DNA of 64,000 bases from Clostridiales bacterium (GCA_018364155.1 JAGZMM010000001.1:124001-188000); one strand, 5' to 3'; counted from the stretch's first letter, positions 7,878-16,650 are shown. Translations and numbers: made by a program. The notes: generated from the letters alone by a model not told the origin.

Positions 7878-8639
7878 ATGGAAAACAAACTGACGCTTTA
7901 CGGGTTCAATAATCTCACGAAGTCCTTAAGCTTTAATATTTACGACGTATGCTATGCCAAATCTCAGCGCGAGCAGAAGGATTATATCGCCTACATTGAC
8001 GAACAATACAATTCCGAGCGCCTGACCAAGATCATGGAGCATTTGACCAAGATGATCGGCGCTACGGTGCTCAACATTTCCAAGCAGGACTATGATCCTC
8101 AGGGTGCCAGCGTCACCTTCCTGATTGCGGAAGGGTCCATGAAGCCCATCGGGGGAGACACGGTGGTGGCCCATCTGGACAAAAGCCATGTGACGGTGCA
8201 TACCTATCCCGAGTACCATCCCGATACCTTTCTTGCCACCTTCCGAGTGGACATCGACGTGGCCACCTGCGGGGAAATCACCCCTCTTTCCACTCTCAAT
8301 TACCTGATTTCCAGCTTTGACAGCGACATCATCACCATGGATTATCGGGTGCGGGGCTTTACTAGAGATGTCAAGGGAAAGAAGCTGTTTCTTGACCATA
8401 AGATCACGTCCATTCAGGATTATATTGACTCGGAAACTCTGCTCAAGTACGACGCGGTGGATGTGAACGTTTACGAGAGCAACATTTTCCACACCAAAAT
8501 GCTCATCAAGGAGATCGAGCTGCAGAATTATTTGTTTAACACCGATGTCTACGAGCTGCCGCCCAAGACCCGACTGATGATTTCTGAGAGCCTAAGGCGG
8601 GAAATGATTGAGATTTTCAGCGGCCGCAACATCTTTTGA
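7878..8639 (+). CDS. speD: S-adenosylmethionine decarboxylase proenzyme
   Basis: Pyruvoyl enzyme that supplies decarboxylated SAM, the aminopropyl donor for spermidine. The 253-residue length matches the long E. coli-type proenzyme. The self-cleavage site is Lys-Ser in 'LDKSHVTVHTYPE' (Ser103 becomes the pyruvoyl group). ATG 7878 follows AAAGGTGGA; the frame is open upstream to 7818 but that part lies inside the terminator. It starts a run of polyamine genes, with the next start 14 bases after its stop. Confidence 0.95.
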   Translation: MENKLTLYGFNNLTKSLSFNIYDVCYAKSQREQKDYIAYIDEQYNSERLTKIMEHLTKMIGATVLNISKQDYDPQGASVTFLIAEGSMKPIGGDTVVAHLDKSHVTVHTYPEYHPDTFLATFRVDIDVATCGEITPLSTLNYLISSFDSDIITMDYRVRGFTRDVKGKKLFLDHKITSIQDYIDSETLLKYDAVDVNVYESNIFHTKMLIKEIELQNYLFNTDVYELPPKTRLMISESLRREMIEIFSGRNIF

Positions 8640-8653
8640 GGGGAGGGCGTTCT

Positions 8654-10108
8654 TTGCAGCAGTACAAGCAGGAGCGGGCGCCGATTTATGAGGCGCTCGA
8701 GCGTTTTAAACGAATGCGCGTGGTCCCGTTCGACGTACCCGGCCATAAGCGCGGCAAGGGCAACCCGGAGCTGACCGCCTTTTTGGGCGAGGCCTGTATG
8801 CAGGTGGACGTCAATTCCATGAAGCCGCTGGATAATTTGTGCCACCCGGTTTCCGTCATCAAGGAAGCCGAAGAGCTAGCGGCGGACGCCTTTGGTGCGG
8901 CTCACGCCTTTTTCATGGTGGGCGGCACCACCTCGGCGGTACAGAGCATGGTGCTCGCCGCCTGCAAAAAAGGGGACAAGATCATTCTGCCCCGCAACGT
9001 TCACCGCAGTGTCATCAATGCTTTGATTTTGTGCGGGGCGCTGCCGGTGTATGTAAACCCCGCCACTGACCAGCGGCTTGGCATCGCATTGGGAATGCCG
9101 CTGGGGGAGGTGGAAAAGGCCATCCGGGAGAATCCGGACGCCAAGGCAATTTTGGTCAATAACCCCACCTATTACGGCATCTGCTCCAACCTGAAGGCCA
9201 TCACCGATTTGGCCCACCGCCACGGGATGATGGTACTGGTGGACGAAGCCCACGGCACCCATTTCTATTTCGGAAAAAACCTGCCACCCTCAGCTATGTC
9301 GGTGGGGGCGGACATGAGCAGCGTGAGCATGCATAAGTCGGGCGGGTCCTTGACCCAGAGTTCCTTTTTGTTGGCGGGCCCGTCGGTCAACGAAGGGTAC
9401 CTGCGCCAGATCATCAACCTGACCCAGACCACCAGCGGCTCTTACCTGCTTTTGTCAAGCCTGGACCTATCTCGAAAGAACCTGGCTTTGCACGGGGCGG
9501 AGATTTTTCAGAAAGTGGTGGACCTGGCCCAGTACGCCCGGGACGAGATCAACGCCATCGGAGATTATTATGCCTACTCCAAGGAGCTCATCAACGGGGA
9601 CAGCATCTATGATTTCGATGTGACAAAGCTTTCGGTCAATACCCTTGGAATCGGCCTTGCTGGAATTGAGGTGTATGACATTCTGAGGGACGAGTACGAC
9701 ATTCAGACGGAGTTTGGCGACCTTGGCAACGTGCTCGCCTATGTGTCGGTGGGAGACCGGGAGCGGGATCTGGAGCGGCTGGTGTCCGCCTTTGCGGAGA
9801 TCCGTAGGCGGTACAAACGGGACAAGACCGGCATGCTTCAGCACGAATACATCACGCCCCAGGTGGTCATTCCACCTCAGAAGGCCTTTTATTCCGAAAA
9901 GCGGTCGATTCCCATCGGACAAAGCGAAGGGAAGATCTGCACGGAGTTCGTCATGTGCTACCCGCCCGGCATCCCGATTCTGGCTCCGGGAGAACGGGTC
10001 ACCCGGGAGATTCTCGAATACATCGCCTATGCCAAGGAAAAGGGCTGTTCCCTCACGGGCACAGAGGACCCGGATATCAATAATCTCAATGTTTTGGAAG
10101 GGGAATAG
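8654..10108 (+). CDS. speA: Arginine-type PLP decarboxylase (Orn/Lys/Arg decarboxylase fold)
   Basis: A 484-residue fold-type-I PLP decarboxylase. The pyridoxal lysine lies in 'SMHKSGGSLTQSS' (about Lys228), with 'LVDEAHGTHF' upstream (Asp198, His200), and 'VPFDVPGHKRGKG' at the N-terminus, all typical of the short Bacillus SpeA/YaaO type. TTG 8654 is chosen since GGGAGGG lies six bases upstream. The family includes arginine, ornithine and lysine decarboxylases; arginine is favoured here because an agmatinase is encoded two genes downstream. It lies between speD and speE. Confidence 0.9.
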   Translation: MQQYKQERAPIYEALERFKRMRVVPFDVPGHKRGKGNPELTAFLGEACMQVDVNSMKPLDNLCHPVSVIKEAEELAADAFGAAHAFFMVGGTTSAVQSMVLAACKKGDKIILPRNVHRSVINALILCGALPVYVNPATDQRLGIALGMPLGEVEKAIRENPDAKAILVNNPTYYGICSNLKAITDLAHRHGMMVLVDEAHGTHFYFGKNLPPSAMSVGADMSSVSMHKSGGSLTQSSFLLAGPSVNEGYLRQIINLTQTTSGSYLLLSSLDLSRKNLALHGAEIFQKVVDLAQYARDEINAIGDYYAYSKELINGDSIYDFDVTKLSVNTLGIGLAGIEVYDILRDEYDIQTEFGDLGNVLAYVSVGDRERDLERLVSAFAEIRRRYKRDKTGMLQHEYITPQVVIPPQKAFYSEKRSIPIGQSEGKICTEFVMCYPPGIPILAPGERVTREILEYIAYAKEKGCSLTGTEDPDINNLNVLEGE

Positions 10109-10111
10109 CAG

Positions 10112-10966
10112 ATGGAATTGTGGTTTACCGAACGGCATACTCCCAATGTGAAATTTTCCATCCGGGTGGACCGGCAGTTGTTTACCGGACAAAGCGAATT
10201 TCAGCGCATTGATGTGTTTGAATCCAAGGAGTTCGGCCGGTTTTTGACCCTGGATGGGTATATGATGCTTACGGAAAAGGACGAGTTTATCTACCACGAA
10301 ATGATGGTCCATGTGCCTATGGCGGTACATCCGGCGGCAAAGTCGGTGTTGGTCATCGGCGCGGGGGATGGAGGCGTTCTTCGGGAACTGACCCGGTATT
10401 CCTCGGTCGAACGCATCGATCTGGTGGAAATCGACGAGCTGGTAGTGGAGGTATGCAAGAAGTACCTGCCCCAGACTGCCTGCCGCCTGGGAGACGAGCG
10501 GGTGCACATCTATTACCAGGACGGGCTCAAGTTCATCCGCCAGCGGGAGAACGCGTATGACCTGATTATCGTGGATTCCACCGATCCTTTCGGCCCTGGC
10601 GAGGGCCTGTTTACCAAGGAGTTTTACGGCAATTGCTTTAAGGCCCTTAAGGAAGACGGCATTATGGTCAACCAACACGAAAGCCCCTTCTACGATGAGG
10701 ACGCGGCCGCTATGCAGCGGGCCCACAAACGGATTGTGGAAAGCTTCCCCATCAGCAAGGTGTACCAGGCCCATATTCCCACCTATCCATCGGGGCATTG
10801 GCTGTTCGGATTTTCCTCCAAGCGCTACCACCCGGTGCACGACCTGCGCGACGCCGCGTGGAACCTTCTGGGGATCAAAACCCAGTATTACAACACCCGA
10901 TTGCACAGCGGGGCCTTCGCTCTGCCAACCTATGTAGAGGAGATGCTGCGCGATGTTGAACCCTAA
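10112..10966 (+). CDS. speE: Polyamine aminopropyltransferase (spermidine synthase)
   Basis: Transfers the aminopropyl group from decarboxylated SAM to putrescine. The 284-residue product shows 'LTLDGYMMLTEKDEFIYHEMM', 'VLVIGAGDGGVLREL' (SAM-binding loop), 'DLVEIDELV' and 'IIVDSTDPFGPG', all standard SpeE motifs. ATG 10112 follows GGAAGGGG. It ends inside the start of speB (14-base overlap), so translation is probably coupled. Agmatine as acceptor is an alternative, as in Thermus, because agmatinase follows directly. Confidence 0.95.
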   Translation: MELWFTERHTPNVKFSIRVDRQLFTGQSEFQRIDVFESKEFGRFLTLDGYMMLTEKDEFIYHEMMVHVPMAVHPAAKSVLVIGAGDGGVLRELTRYSSVERIDLVEIDELVVEVCKKYLPQTACRLGDERVHIYYQDGLKFIRQRENAYDLIIVDSTDPFGPGEGLFTKEFYGNCFKALKEDGIMVNQHESPFYDEDAAAMQRAHKRIVESFPISKVYQAHIPTYPSGHWLFGFSSKRYHPVHDLRDAAWNLLGIKTQYYNTRLHSGAFALPTYVEEMLRDVEP

Positions 10967-11807
10967 TGTGGAAACCTTTCTGGGATGTGACTGCGGGTAC
11001 GAGGAGGCGGAGGCCGTCCTCTTCGGTGCGCCCTTTGATTCGACCACCTCTTACCGCCCTGGCGCCCGGTTCGCAAGCCGGGTGATGCGGGCGGAATCTT
11101 ACGGCCTGGAAACCTACAGTCCTTATCTTGACCGGGATCTGACCGATATAAAGGTGTTCGACAGCGGAGACCTGGAACTTTGCTTTGGGGATACCGAGCA
11201 AGCTCTTTTGGACATTGAGGCCAGAGCCTCCACCATTTTGGAGGATGGGAAGCTCCCTGTGATGATCGGCGGGGAGCACTTAGTGACGTTGGGCGCTGTG
11301 CGGGCTGCATTCGCCAAATATCCGGACCTGCATGTGATCCACTTTGACGCGCACACCGACCTGCGGGACGATTATCTGGGAGCAAAGCTTTCCCACGCGG
11401 CGGTTATCCGCCGGGCATGGGAGCTTTTGGGGGATGGTCGCATCTACCAGTTCGGCATCCGCTCGGGGGACCGCAGCGAATTCCAGTGGGCAAAAGAGGG
11501 GCACACCGCCTTGCACCCCTTTGATTTCGAAGGCCTGGCCCAGACGATGGAGAATCTGCCTGACAAGCCAATCTACTTTACACTTGATTTGGACGTGCTG
11601 GACCCTTCTATTTTCCCCGGTACTGGCACGCCGGAGGCAGGCGGCGTCGGCTTTCTCGACTTACTCCGCGCCATCCGTCAGGTCTGTAAAGGCCGGGTGG
11701 TTGCCTGCGATATAAATGAGCTTTCACCCCACTATGACCAAAGCGGCGTTTCCACGGCGGTGGCCTGCAAGGTGCTCAGAGAGCTGCTTTTGTCGCTGAG
11801 GCTGTAA
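10953..11807 (+). CDS. speB: Agmatinase / ureohydrolase
   Basis: Manganese ureohydrolase that removes urea from agmatine to give putrescine. The 284-residue product has the metal-binding motifs 'GGEHLVTLG', 'HFDAHTDLRDDY' and 'LDLDVLDP' of the arginase/agmatinase family. ATG 10953 overlaps the end of speE. Together with the upstream decarboxylase it makes putrescine from arginine. The specificity could also include N1-aminopropylagmatine; sequence alone does not decide this. Confidence 0.93.
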   Translation: MLNPNVETFLGCDCGYEEAEAVLFGAPFDSTTSYRPGARFASRVMRAESYGLETYSPYLDRDLTDIKVFDSGDLELCFGDTEQALLDIEARASTILEDGKLPVMIGGEHLVTLGAVRAAFAKYPDLHVIHFDAHTDLRDDYLGAKLSHAAVIRRAWELLGDGRIYQFGIRSGDRSEFQWAKEGHTALHPFDFEGLAQTMENLPDKPIYFTLDLDVLDPSIFPGTGTPEAGGVGFLDLLRAIRQVCKGRVVACDINELSPHYDQSGVSTAVACKVLRELLLSLRL

Positions 11808-11881
11808 GGGATGGGATTGCACGGGAGAAAAGAAAGTCTCCTTTTGGTATGAGCTATGTGCGGTATATTGGAGTTCTTGGC

Positions 11882-12121
11882 GGCGCTTTTCATAAAGCAT
11901 AAAGCGCGCGGGTTGAAATCATCTATACGGCACTTCTCTTTCCGGGTTGCCGTGTCACAGGAAACGTGCGGGTTGAAATGTGCCGTGGGAGTTGGCTGCG
12001 GGCTTGTCTTTACTGTCACGCTTACGACGGAGCGTGCGGGTTGAAACATGCCTTGGCTTTTGGCACCTGGCTTGTCTTATTTGGTCGCGCTTTGGGCTTC
12101 CGGAAGCGCGCAGGTTGAAAT
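11882..12121 (+). repeat. Four CRISPR-like hairpin repeats, decayed array
   Basis: Four units each consist of a small hairpin followed by the tail (G)CGGGTTGAAA(T/C), or CAGGTTGAAAT in the last; the tails end at about 11919, 11979, 12047 and 12121. The hairpin sequences differ (GCGCTTT/AAAGCGC, ACGCT/AGCGT, GCGCTT/AAGCGC; the second is weak) but pairing is kept in three. The tail equals the 3' end of the intact CRISPR repeat at 25742-25908. The intervals are irregular (60, 68, 73 bases) and two of the spacer-like parts resemble each other. It fills most of the 437-base gap between speB and the next gene. No cas genes are nearby. Confidence 0.6.
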
Positions 12122-12244
12122 GCGAGCGTCATCATGCTGCGGTAAGTGGCGGCCCCTGCTTTCGATAAACAGCGAGGGGCTTCACAATAGAACAAACGGA
12201 CGGGGCTTGCCCCGTTGACTTGAACGAATATGGAGGAATGGGAT

Positions 12245-13444
12245 ATGGGAAAAGCGTTGATCATCGGCTGCGGCGGCGTGGCCAGCGTGGCTATTCATAA
12301 ATGCTGCCAAAACAGCGAGGTATTCGAGGAAATCTGCATTGCCAGCCGAACCAAATCCAAGTGCGACGCGCTCAAGGAGAAGCTTTCTGGCGGCAAGACC
12401 AAAATCACCACTGCCCAGGTGGATGCTAACGACGTCAATGCCCTGATTGCTCTCATCGAGAAGGAGAAGCCGGACGTGGTTCTCAACCTGGCTTTGCCTT
12501 ATCAGGACCTGACCATTATGGACGCCTGCCTTGCCACCAAGACCCACTACGTGGACACGGCAAATTATGAACCGGAGGATACGGCCAAGTTCGAGTATAA
12601 GTGGCAGTGGGCCTACCGGGAAAAGTTTGAGAAGGCGGGCATTACCGCGCTTTTGGGCAGCGGATTTGATCCGGGCGTCACCGGCGTCTTTTCCGCCTAC
12701 GCCATGAAGCACTACTTTGACGAGATTCATTACATTGACATTCTCGACTGCAACGCCGGTGACCACGGTTATCCCTTCGCCACCAACTTTAACCCTGAGA
12801 TCAACATCCGCGAGGTCAGCGCCAACGGCAGCTACTGGGAAGACGGCCGCTTCATCGAAACCAAACCCATGGAAATCAAGCGTGTGTATGATTTCCCGGA
12901 GGTGGGACCGAAGGACATGTACCTGCTCCACCATGAGGAGCTGGAGTCACTTGCCCTGAATATCAAGGGCATCAAACGCATCCGCTTTTTTATGACCTTT
13001 GGGGAAAGCTATCTGACCCATTTAAAGTGCCTCGAAGATGTGGGCATGACCTCCATTGAACCCATTGAATTTGAGGGCAAGCAGATCGTTCCGCTGCAGT
13101 TTTTGAAAGCGGTCCTGCCTGACCCCGCTTCTCTGGGTCCGCGCACCAAGGGCAAGACCAACATCGGCTGTATCTTCCAGGGCGTCAAGGACGGTAAGCC
13201 CGTGCGCTATTATGTGTATAACGTCTGCGACCACCAGGAATGCTACAAGGAAGTGGGATCTCAGGCGGTATCCTATACCACCGGCGTACCGGCCATGATC
13301 GGCGCTATGCTGGTGATGACCGGTAAATGGCAGAGGCCCGGCGTCTATAACGTGGAGGAATTCGATCCCGATCCGTTTATGGACGCGCTCAACCAGTGGG
13401 GCCTTCCCTGGAAGGAAAGCTTTGACCCGCAGCTGGTGGATTGA
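12245..13444 (+). CDS. Carboxynorspermidine/carboxyspermidine dehydrogenase (saccharopine dehydrogenase family)
   Basis: A 399-residue NADPH-dependent enzyme with the N-terminal 'ALIIGCGGVASV' Rossmann loop and saccharopine-dehydrogenase-like core ('LNLALPYQDLTIMDACL', 'GSGFDPGVTGVF'). Members next to nspC condense putrescine or diaminopropane with aspartate semialdehyde to give carboxyspermidine or carboxynorspermidine. ATG 12245 follows GGAGG at eight bases. The next gene starts two bases after its stop, so the two are translated together. True saccharopine dehydrogenase (fungal lysine route) is unlikely, since the lysine pathway here is DapA/DapB. Confidence 0.9.
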   Translation: MGKALIIGCGGVASVAIHKCCQNSEVFEEICIASRTKSKCDALKEKLSGGKTKITTAQVDANDVNALIALIEKEKPDVVLNLALPYQDLTIMDACLATKTHYVDTANYEPEDTAKFEYKWQWAYREKFEKAGITALLGSGFDPGVTGVFSAYAMKHYFDEIHYIDILDCNAGDHGYPFATNFNPEINIREVSANGSYWEDGRFIETKPMEIKRVYDFPEVGPKDMYLLHHEELESLALNIKGIKRIRFFMTFGESYLTHLKCLEDVGMTSIEPIEFEGKQIVPLQFLKAVLPDPASLGPRTKGKTNIGCIFQGVKDGKPVRYYVYNVCDHQECYKEVGSQAVSYTTGVPAMIGAMLVMTGKWQRPGVYNVEEFDPDPFMDALNQWGLPWKESFDPQLVD

Positions 13445-13445
13445 G

Positions 13446-14576
13446 ATGGAGCGCTGGTTTGAATCGGTAGAAACTCCTTCTTACGTGGTGGACGAAGGGT
13501 TGCTGCGCAAAAATCTTGCGGTCTTAAAAGCAGTTTGTGACCGTACCGGCTGCAAAATCCTTTTGGCGCAGAAAGCGTTCTCCATGTTTTACGCCTATCC
13601 GCTCATTGGGGAATATCTGAACGGGACTACGGCCAGCGGCCTTTTTGAAGCGCGTCTTGGCCGTGAGGAGATGGGCAAGGAAACCCATATCTTTTCCCCC
13701 GCCTACCGGGAGGATGAGTTCGACGAAATCGCAAGGCTCTGTGATCACGTCGTGTTCAATTCCTTCGCCCAAAAGGCCCGGTTTGGAGACAAAGCAAGAG
13801 CGGCGGGCTGTGAGATCGGCCTGCGCATCAACCCCGCCTGCTCCACGCAGGACCATGCTATTTACGATCCCTGTTCGAAGGGATCGAGGCTGGGGATCCT
13901 TAGAGAACAGTTTTTGGAGGATCAGCTCGACGGGGTAAGCGGCCTGCATTTTCACACCCTGTGCGAGCAGAACGCCGATGCTCTCGAACAAACACTGAAC
14001 GCAGTGGAAAAAAAGTTCGGCGTGTTTCTGCCCGAAATGAAATGGCTCAATTTTGGCGGCGGGCACCACATCACCCGACCGGATTACGACATTGAGCTGC
14101 TTGTGCGTCTGATTGACCGGGTGCAAAACCGGTATCATGTGCAGGTGTACCTGGAGCCGGGGGAAGCGGTGGCTTTGGGTGCTGGCTTTTTGGTGTCCAC
14201 TGTGCTCGACCTTGTGGAAAACGACGGGCCCATCGCCATTCTGGACACATCCGCTGCCTGTCATATGCCTGATGTGCTGGAGATGCCCTACCGGCCCGTC
14301 ATCGTCGGCGCGGGAGAACCAGGGGAGAAGGCGTTCACCTGCCGCTTGGGCGGCCCCACCTGCCTGGCGGGGGACATCATCGGCACCTACAGCTTTGACC
14401 GTCCCTTGCAGCCGGGAGACCGTCTGGTGTTCTGCGATATGGCGATCTACTCTATGGTTAAGAACAATACCTTCAACGGTATGAATCTGCCTTCTATCCT
14501 CTGGCGGGAGGAAACCGGGCGAGTCCGCACAGTGCGCCGCTTTGGATACGAAGATTTCAAGATGCGCCTGTCTTAA
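13446..14576 (+). CDS. nspC: Carboxynorspermidine/carboxyspermidine decarboxylase
   Basis: A 376-residue fold-type-III (alanine racemase-like) PLP decarboxylase. The PLP lysine is in 'KILLAQKAFSM' (about Lys43); 'LHFHTLCEQNAD', 'LNFGGGHHITRPDYD', 'LEPGEAV' and 'GPTCLAGD' are NspC-type signatures, the last carrying the catalytic cysteine. It removes CO2 from carboxyspermidine to make spermidine, completing a second, SAM-independent route beside SpeD/SpeE. ATG 13446 directly follows the previous stop. Confidence 0.94.
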   Translation: MERWFESVETPSYVVDEGLLRKNLAVLKAVCDRTGCKILLAQKAFSMFYAYPLIGEYLNGTTASGLFEARLGREEMGKETHIFSPAYREDEFDEIARLCDHVVFNSFAQKARFGDKARAAGCEIGLRINPACSTQDHAIYDPCSKGSRLGILREQFLEDQLDGVSGLHFHTLCEQNADALEQTLNAVEKKFGVFLPEMKWLNFGGGHHITRPDYDIELLVRLIDRVQNRYHVQVYLEPGEAVALGAGFLVSTVLDLVENDGPIAILDTSAACHMPDVLEMPYRPVIVGAGEPGEKAFTCRLGGPTCLAGDIIGTYSFDRPLQPGDRLVFCDMAIYSMVKNNTFNGMNLPSILWREETGRVRTVRRFGYEDFKMRLS

Positions 14577-14615
14577 GAGCCGGTTTAAAGCAAAACGAAA
14601 TAAAGGAAAACAGCA

Positions 14616-14648
14616 CAAAGCCCTCCGTCTGAAAGGACGGAGGGCTTT
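14616..14648. terminator. Convergent terminator between nspC and pyk
   Basis: AAAGCCCTCCGTC and GACGGAGGGCTTT are exact complements around a short loop, with A/T flanks on both sides, serving both strands. Confidence 0.9.
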
Positions 14649-14697
14649 GTTTGTAAATAAAAGCGATTTTTATCTGATCTAGGATCAGAAACGCGCC

Positions 14698-16452
14698 TTA
14701 TTTCTGCTTGGCGTTTCCGCTGTACACAATACCGCGGGAGGCGTCCACGGTAACGGTGGTGCCGCTCTTTAAGATTTTCGTGGCGTTTAAAGCGCCCACA
14801 ATTACAGGCTTATCCAGCGCCAGCCCCACAATAGCCGCGTGGGAATTGAGACCGCTTTGCTCGGTGATAATTCCTTTCGCATCCCGGATGTAATCGAGAA
14901 GATCGTTGGTGGTCTGGGGGACTACCAGGATATCATCCTTGCGAAACTTCTCCTTGACTTCTGTTTCGTCCTGGCAGACGCAGAGATTGCCGCAGGTGGC
15001 GTTTCTGGAGACGCCGGTACCGGTAACCAGAACATTGCCAACCAAATGTACCTTCAACAAGTTGGTAGTGCCCGATACGCCCAGTGGCACGCCGGCCGTG
15101 ATAACCACCAGATCGCCGTTATCCAACAGACCCTTTTTCACCGCCGTATCCACCACATGGTCAAACAGCTCGTCGGTATTGTTCTTTTCTTCCACCATCA
15201 GCGGATACACCCCCCAGGACAGGTTCATCTGCCGCCAGACAATGGGTTCCGTGGTACAGCCGATGATCGGGCAGTTGGGACGGTATTTGGAAAGCATCCG
15301 CACCGTGCGCCCAGACTTGGAGACGGTGATGATTGCTTTAGCGCCCAGGTCATGGGCGGTGGTGCAGGAAGCGTGGGAAATGGCGTTGGTGACGTTGGGT
15401 GCATATTCGGTGCTGCGGGAATTGAAGCGCTTAACATAGTCGATATCCATTTCCGCACGGGTGGCGATGTTCGCCATGGTGCGCACCGCTTCCACCGGAT
15501 AAAGGCCTGCGGCGGTTTCTCCGGAGAGCATGATAGCGCTGGTGCCGTCATAGATGGCGTTTGCCACGTCGGTGGATTCCGCGCGGGTGGGGCGGGGGTT
15601 CTTCATCATGGAATCGAGCATCTGCGTAGCGGTAATGACCTGCTTGCCTGCATAATATGCCTTCTTAATGAGCATCTTTTGAATAACGGGGATTTCTTCG
15701 AGGGGGATTTCCACACCCAGGTCGCCTCTGGCCACCATGATGCCGTCGGAGACATGGATGATTTCGTCGATGTTGTCTACGCCGTCGGAGTTTTCAATTT
15801 TGGCGATCAGACGGATGTCGTGGCTGCCCAACCGGTCGAGTTCATGACGGATTTCAATGATATCATCCGCAGAACGGACAAAGGAAGCAGCAACAAAGTC
15901 AAATTCGTTCTCTACCGCGAAGGCAAGATCGCTTAAGTCCTTCTCGCTCATATAGGGCATGTTCAGATGGACGCCGGGAACATTGATGCCCTTGTTGGAG
16001 GATACCACCCCACCGTTGACAACCCGGCAGATGATCTCGGTGTCGGAAGTGTCCATGACTCGCATCTCCACCAAGCCGTCGTCGATCAGAATACGCGAGC
16101 CGCGAGCCACGTCCTTTGGCAGCTCTTTATAAGAAATGGAACATCTCTCTTCGTTGCCCACGCATTCCTCGGTAAGCAGGGTATAGGTCTGGCCGGCCTT
16201 GAGGGTAACCTTGGGCGGGTCAAACTTACCGGTGCGGATTTCCGGACCTTTGGTATCGCACAGCAGGGCGATGGGAAGACCCAGGTTCTCCCGCAGCTCT
16301 TTGATCATATCCGCCCTTGCCTTATGAGAAGGGTGGTCGCCATGGGAAAAATTGAAACGCGCCACGTCCATTCCGGAAAGCATCAGCTCCTGCATGACAT
16401 TGCGGTCGTCAGTGGCAGGACCCACGGTACAGATAATTTTCGTTTTACGCAT
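14698..16452 (-). CDS. pyk: Pyruvate kinase with C-terminal PEP-utiliser-like extension
   Basis: Makes pyruvate and ATP from phosphoenolpyruvate and ADP. The 584-residue product has 'KIICTVGPAT', 'ARFNFSHGDH', 'MVARGDLGVEIP' and 'ITATQMLDSM', the classic pyruvate kinase motifs. Residues about 480-584 form the extra domain common in Firmicute enzymes, with 'GLNSHAAIVGLALDKPVIVGA', which is related to the swivelling phosphohistidine domain of PEP-using enzymes. ATG 16452 has GGAGG seven bases upstream. Single gene with its own promoter. Confidence 0.97.
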   Translation of the reverse strand: MRKTKIICTVGPATDDRNVMQELMLSGMDVARFNFSHGDHPSHKARADMIKELRENLGLPIALLCDTKGPEIRTGKFDPPKVTLKAGQTYTLLTEECVGNEERCSISYKELPKDVARGSRILIDDGLVEMRVMDTSDTEIICRVVNGGVVSSNKGINVPGVHLNMPYMSEKDLSDLAFAVENEFDFVAASFVRSADDIIEIRHELDRLGSHDIRLIAKIENSDGVDNIDEIIHVSDGIMVARGDLGVEIPLEEIPVIQKMLIKKAYYAGKQVITATQMLDSMMKNPRPTRAESTDVANAIYDGTSAIMLSGETAAGLYPVEAVRTMANIATRAEMDIDYVKRFNSRSTEYAPNVTNAISHASCTTAHDLGAKAIITVSKSGRTVRMLSKYRPNCPIIGCTTEPIVWRQMNLSWGVYPLMVEEKNNTDELFDHVVDTAVKKGLLDNGDLVVITAGVPLGVSGTTNLLKVHLVGNVLVTGTGVSRNATCGNLCVCQDETEVKEKFRKDDILVVPQTTNDLLDYIRDAKGIITEQSGLNSHAAIVGLALDKPVIVGALNATKILKSGTTVTVDASRGIVYSGNAKQK

Positions 16453-16518
16453 ATTTTGACCTCCAAAAGCCGCGGTCGGCGGCGTTTTACAAAAAGAATG
16501 ACTACTTTCACATCTATA

Positions 16519-16547
16519 ATCATACCAATTCCCTTCCTAAAGTGCAA
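16519..16547 (-). promoter_or_regulatory. pyk promoter
   Basis: Minus-strand TTGCAC (16542-16547), 17-base spacer, TATGAT (16519-16524), about 65 bases before the pyk start. Confidence 0.6.
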
Positions 16548-16621
16548 TTGCATTATTACCCAGATTTTCTTTTCCCAATGCAGGGAAAATGAGTGAATTT
16601 CCACTTTATTGATCAGAAGGC

Positions 16622-16650
16622 TTGCACAGTTCGGAAAAAAGGAATACTAT
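16622..16650 (+). promoter_or_regulatory. Promoter of the carboxypeptidase gene
   Basis: TTGCAC (16622-16627), 17-base spacer, TACTAT (16645-16650). Confidence 0.6.

Noticed and set aside
9467..11047. 526-codon open frame on the minus strand across the decarboxylase, speE and speB genes
   Set aside because: It lies antisense to three well-identified genes, has no ribosome site or homologous motif, and is explained by high-GC codon use of those genes.
12245..13444. Saccharopine dehydrogenase of a lysine pathway
   Set aside because: Lysine is made by the DapA/DapB route here, and the immediate partner is NspC, which fixes the role as carboxyspermidine-type dehydrogenase.
13524..14618. 364-codon minus-strand frame opposite nspC
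   Set aside because: Shadow of a clearly conserved gene, running into the convergent terminator.
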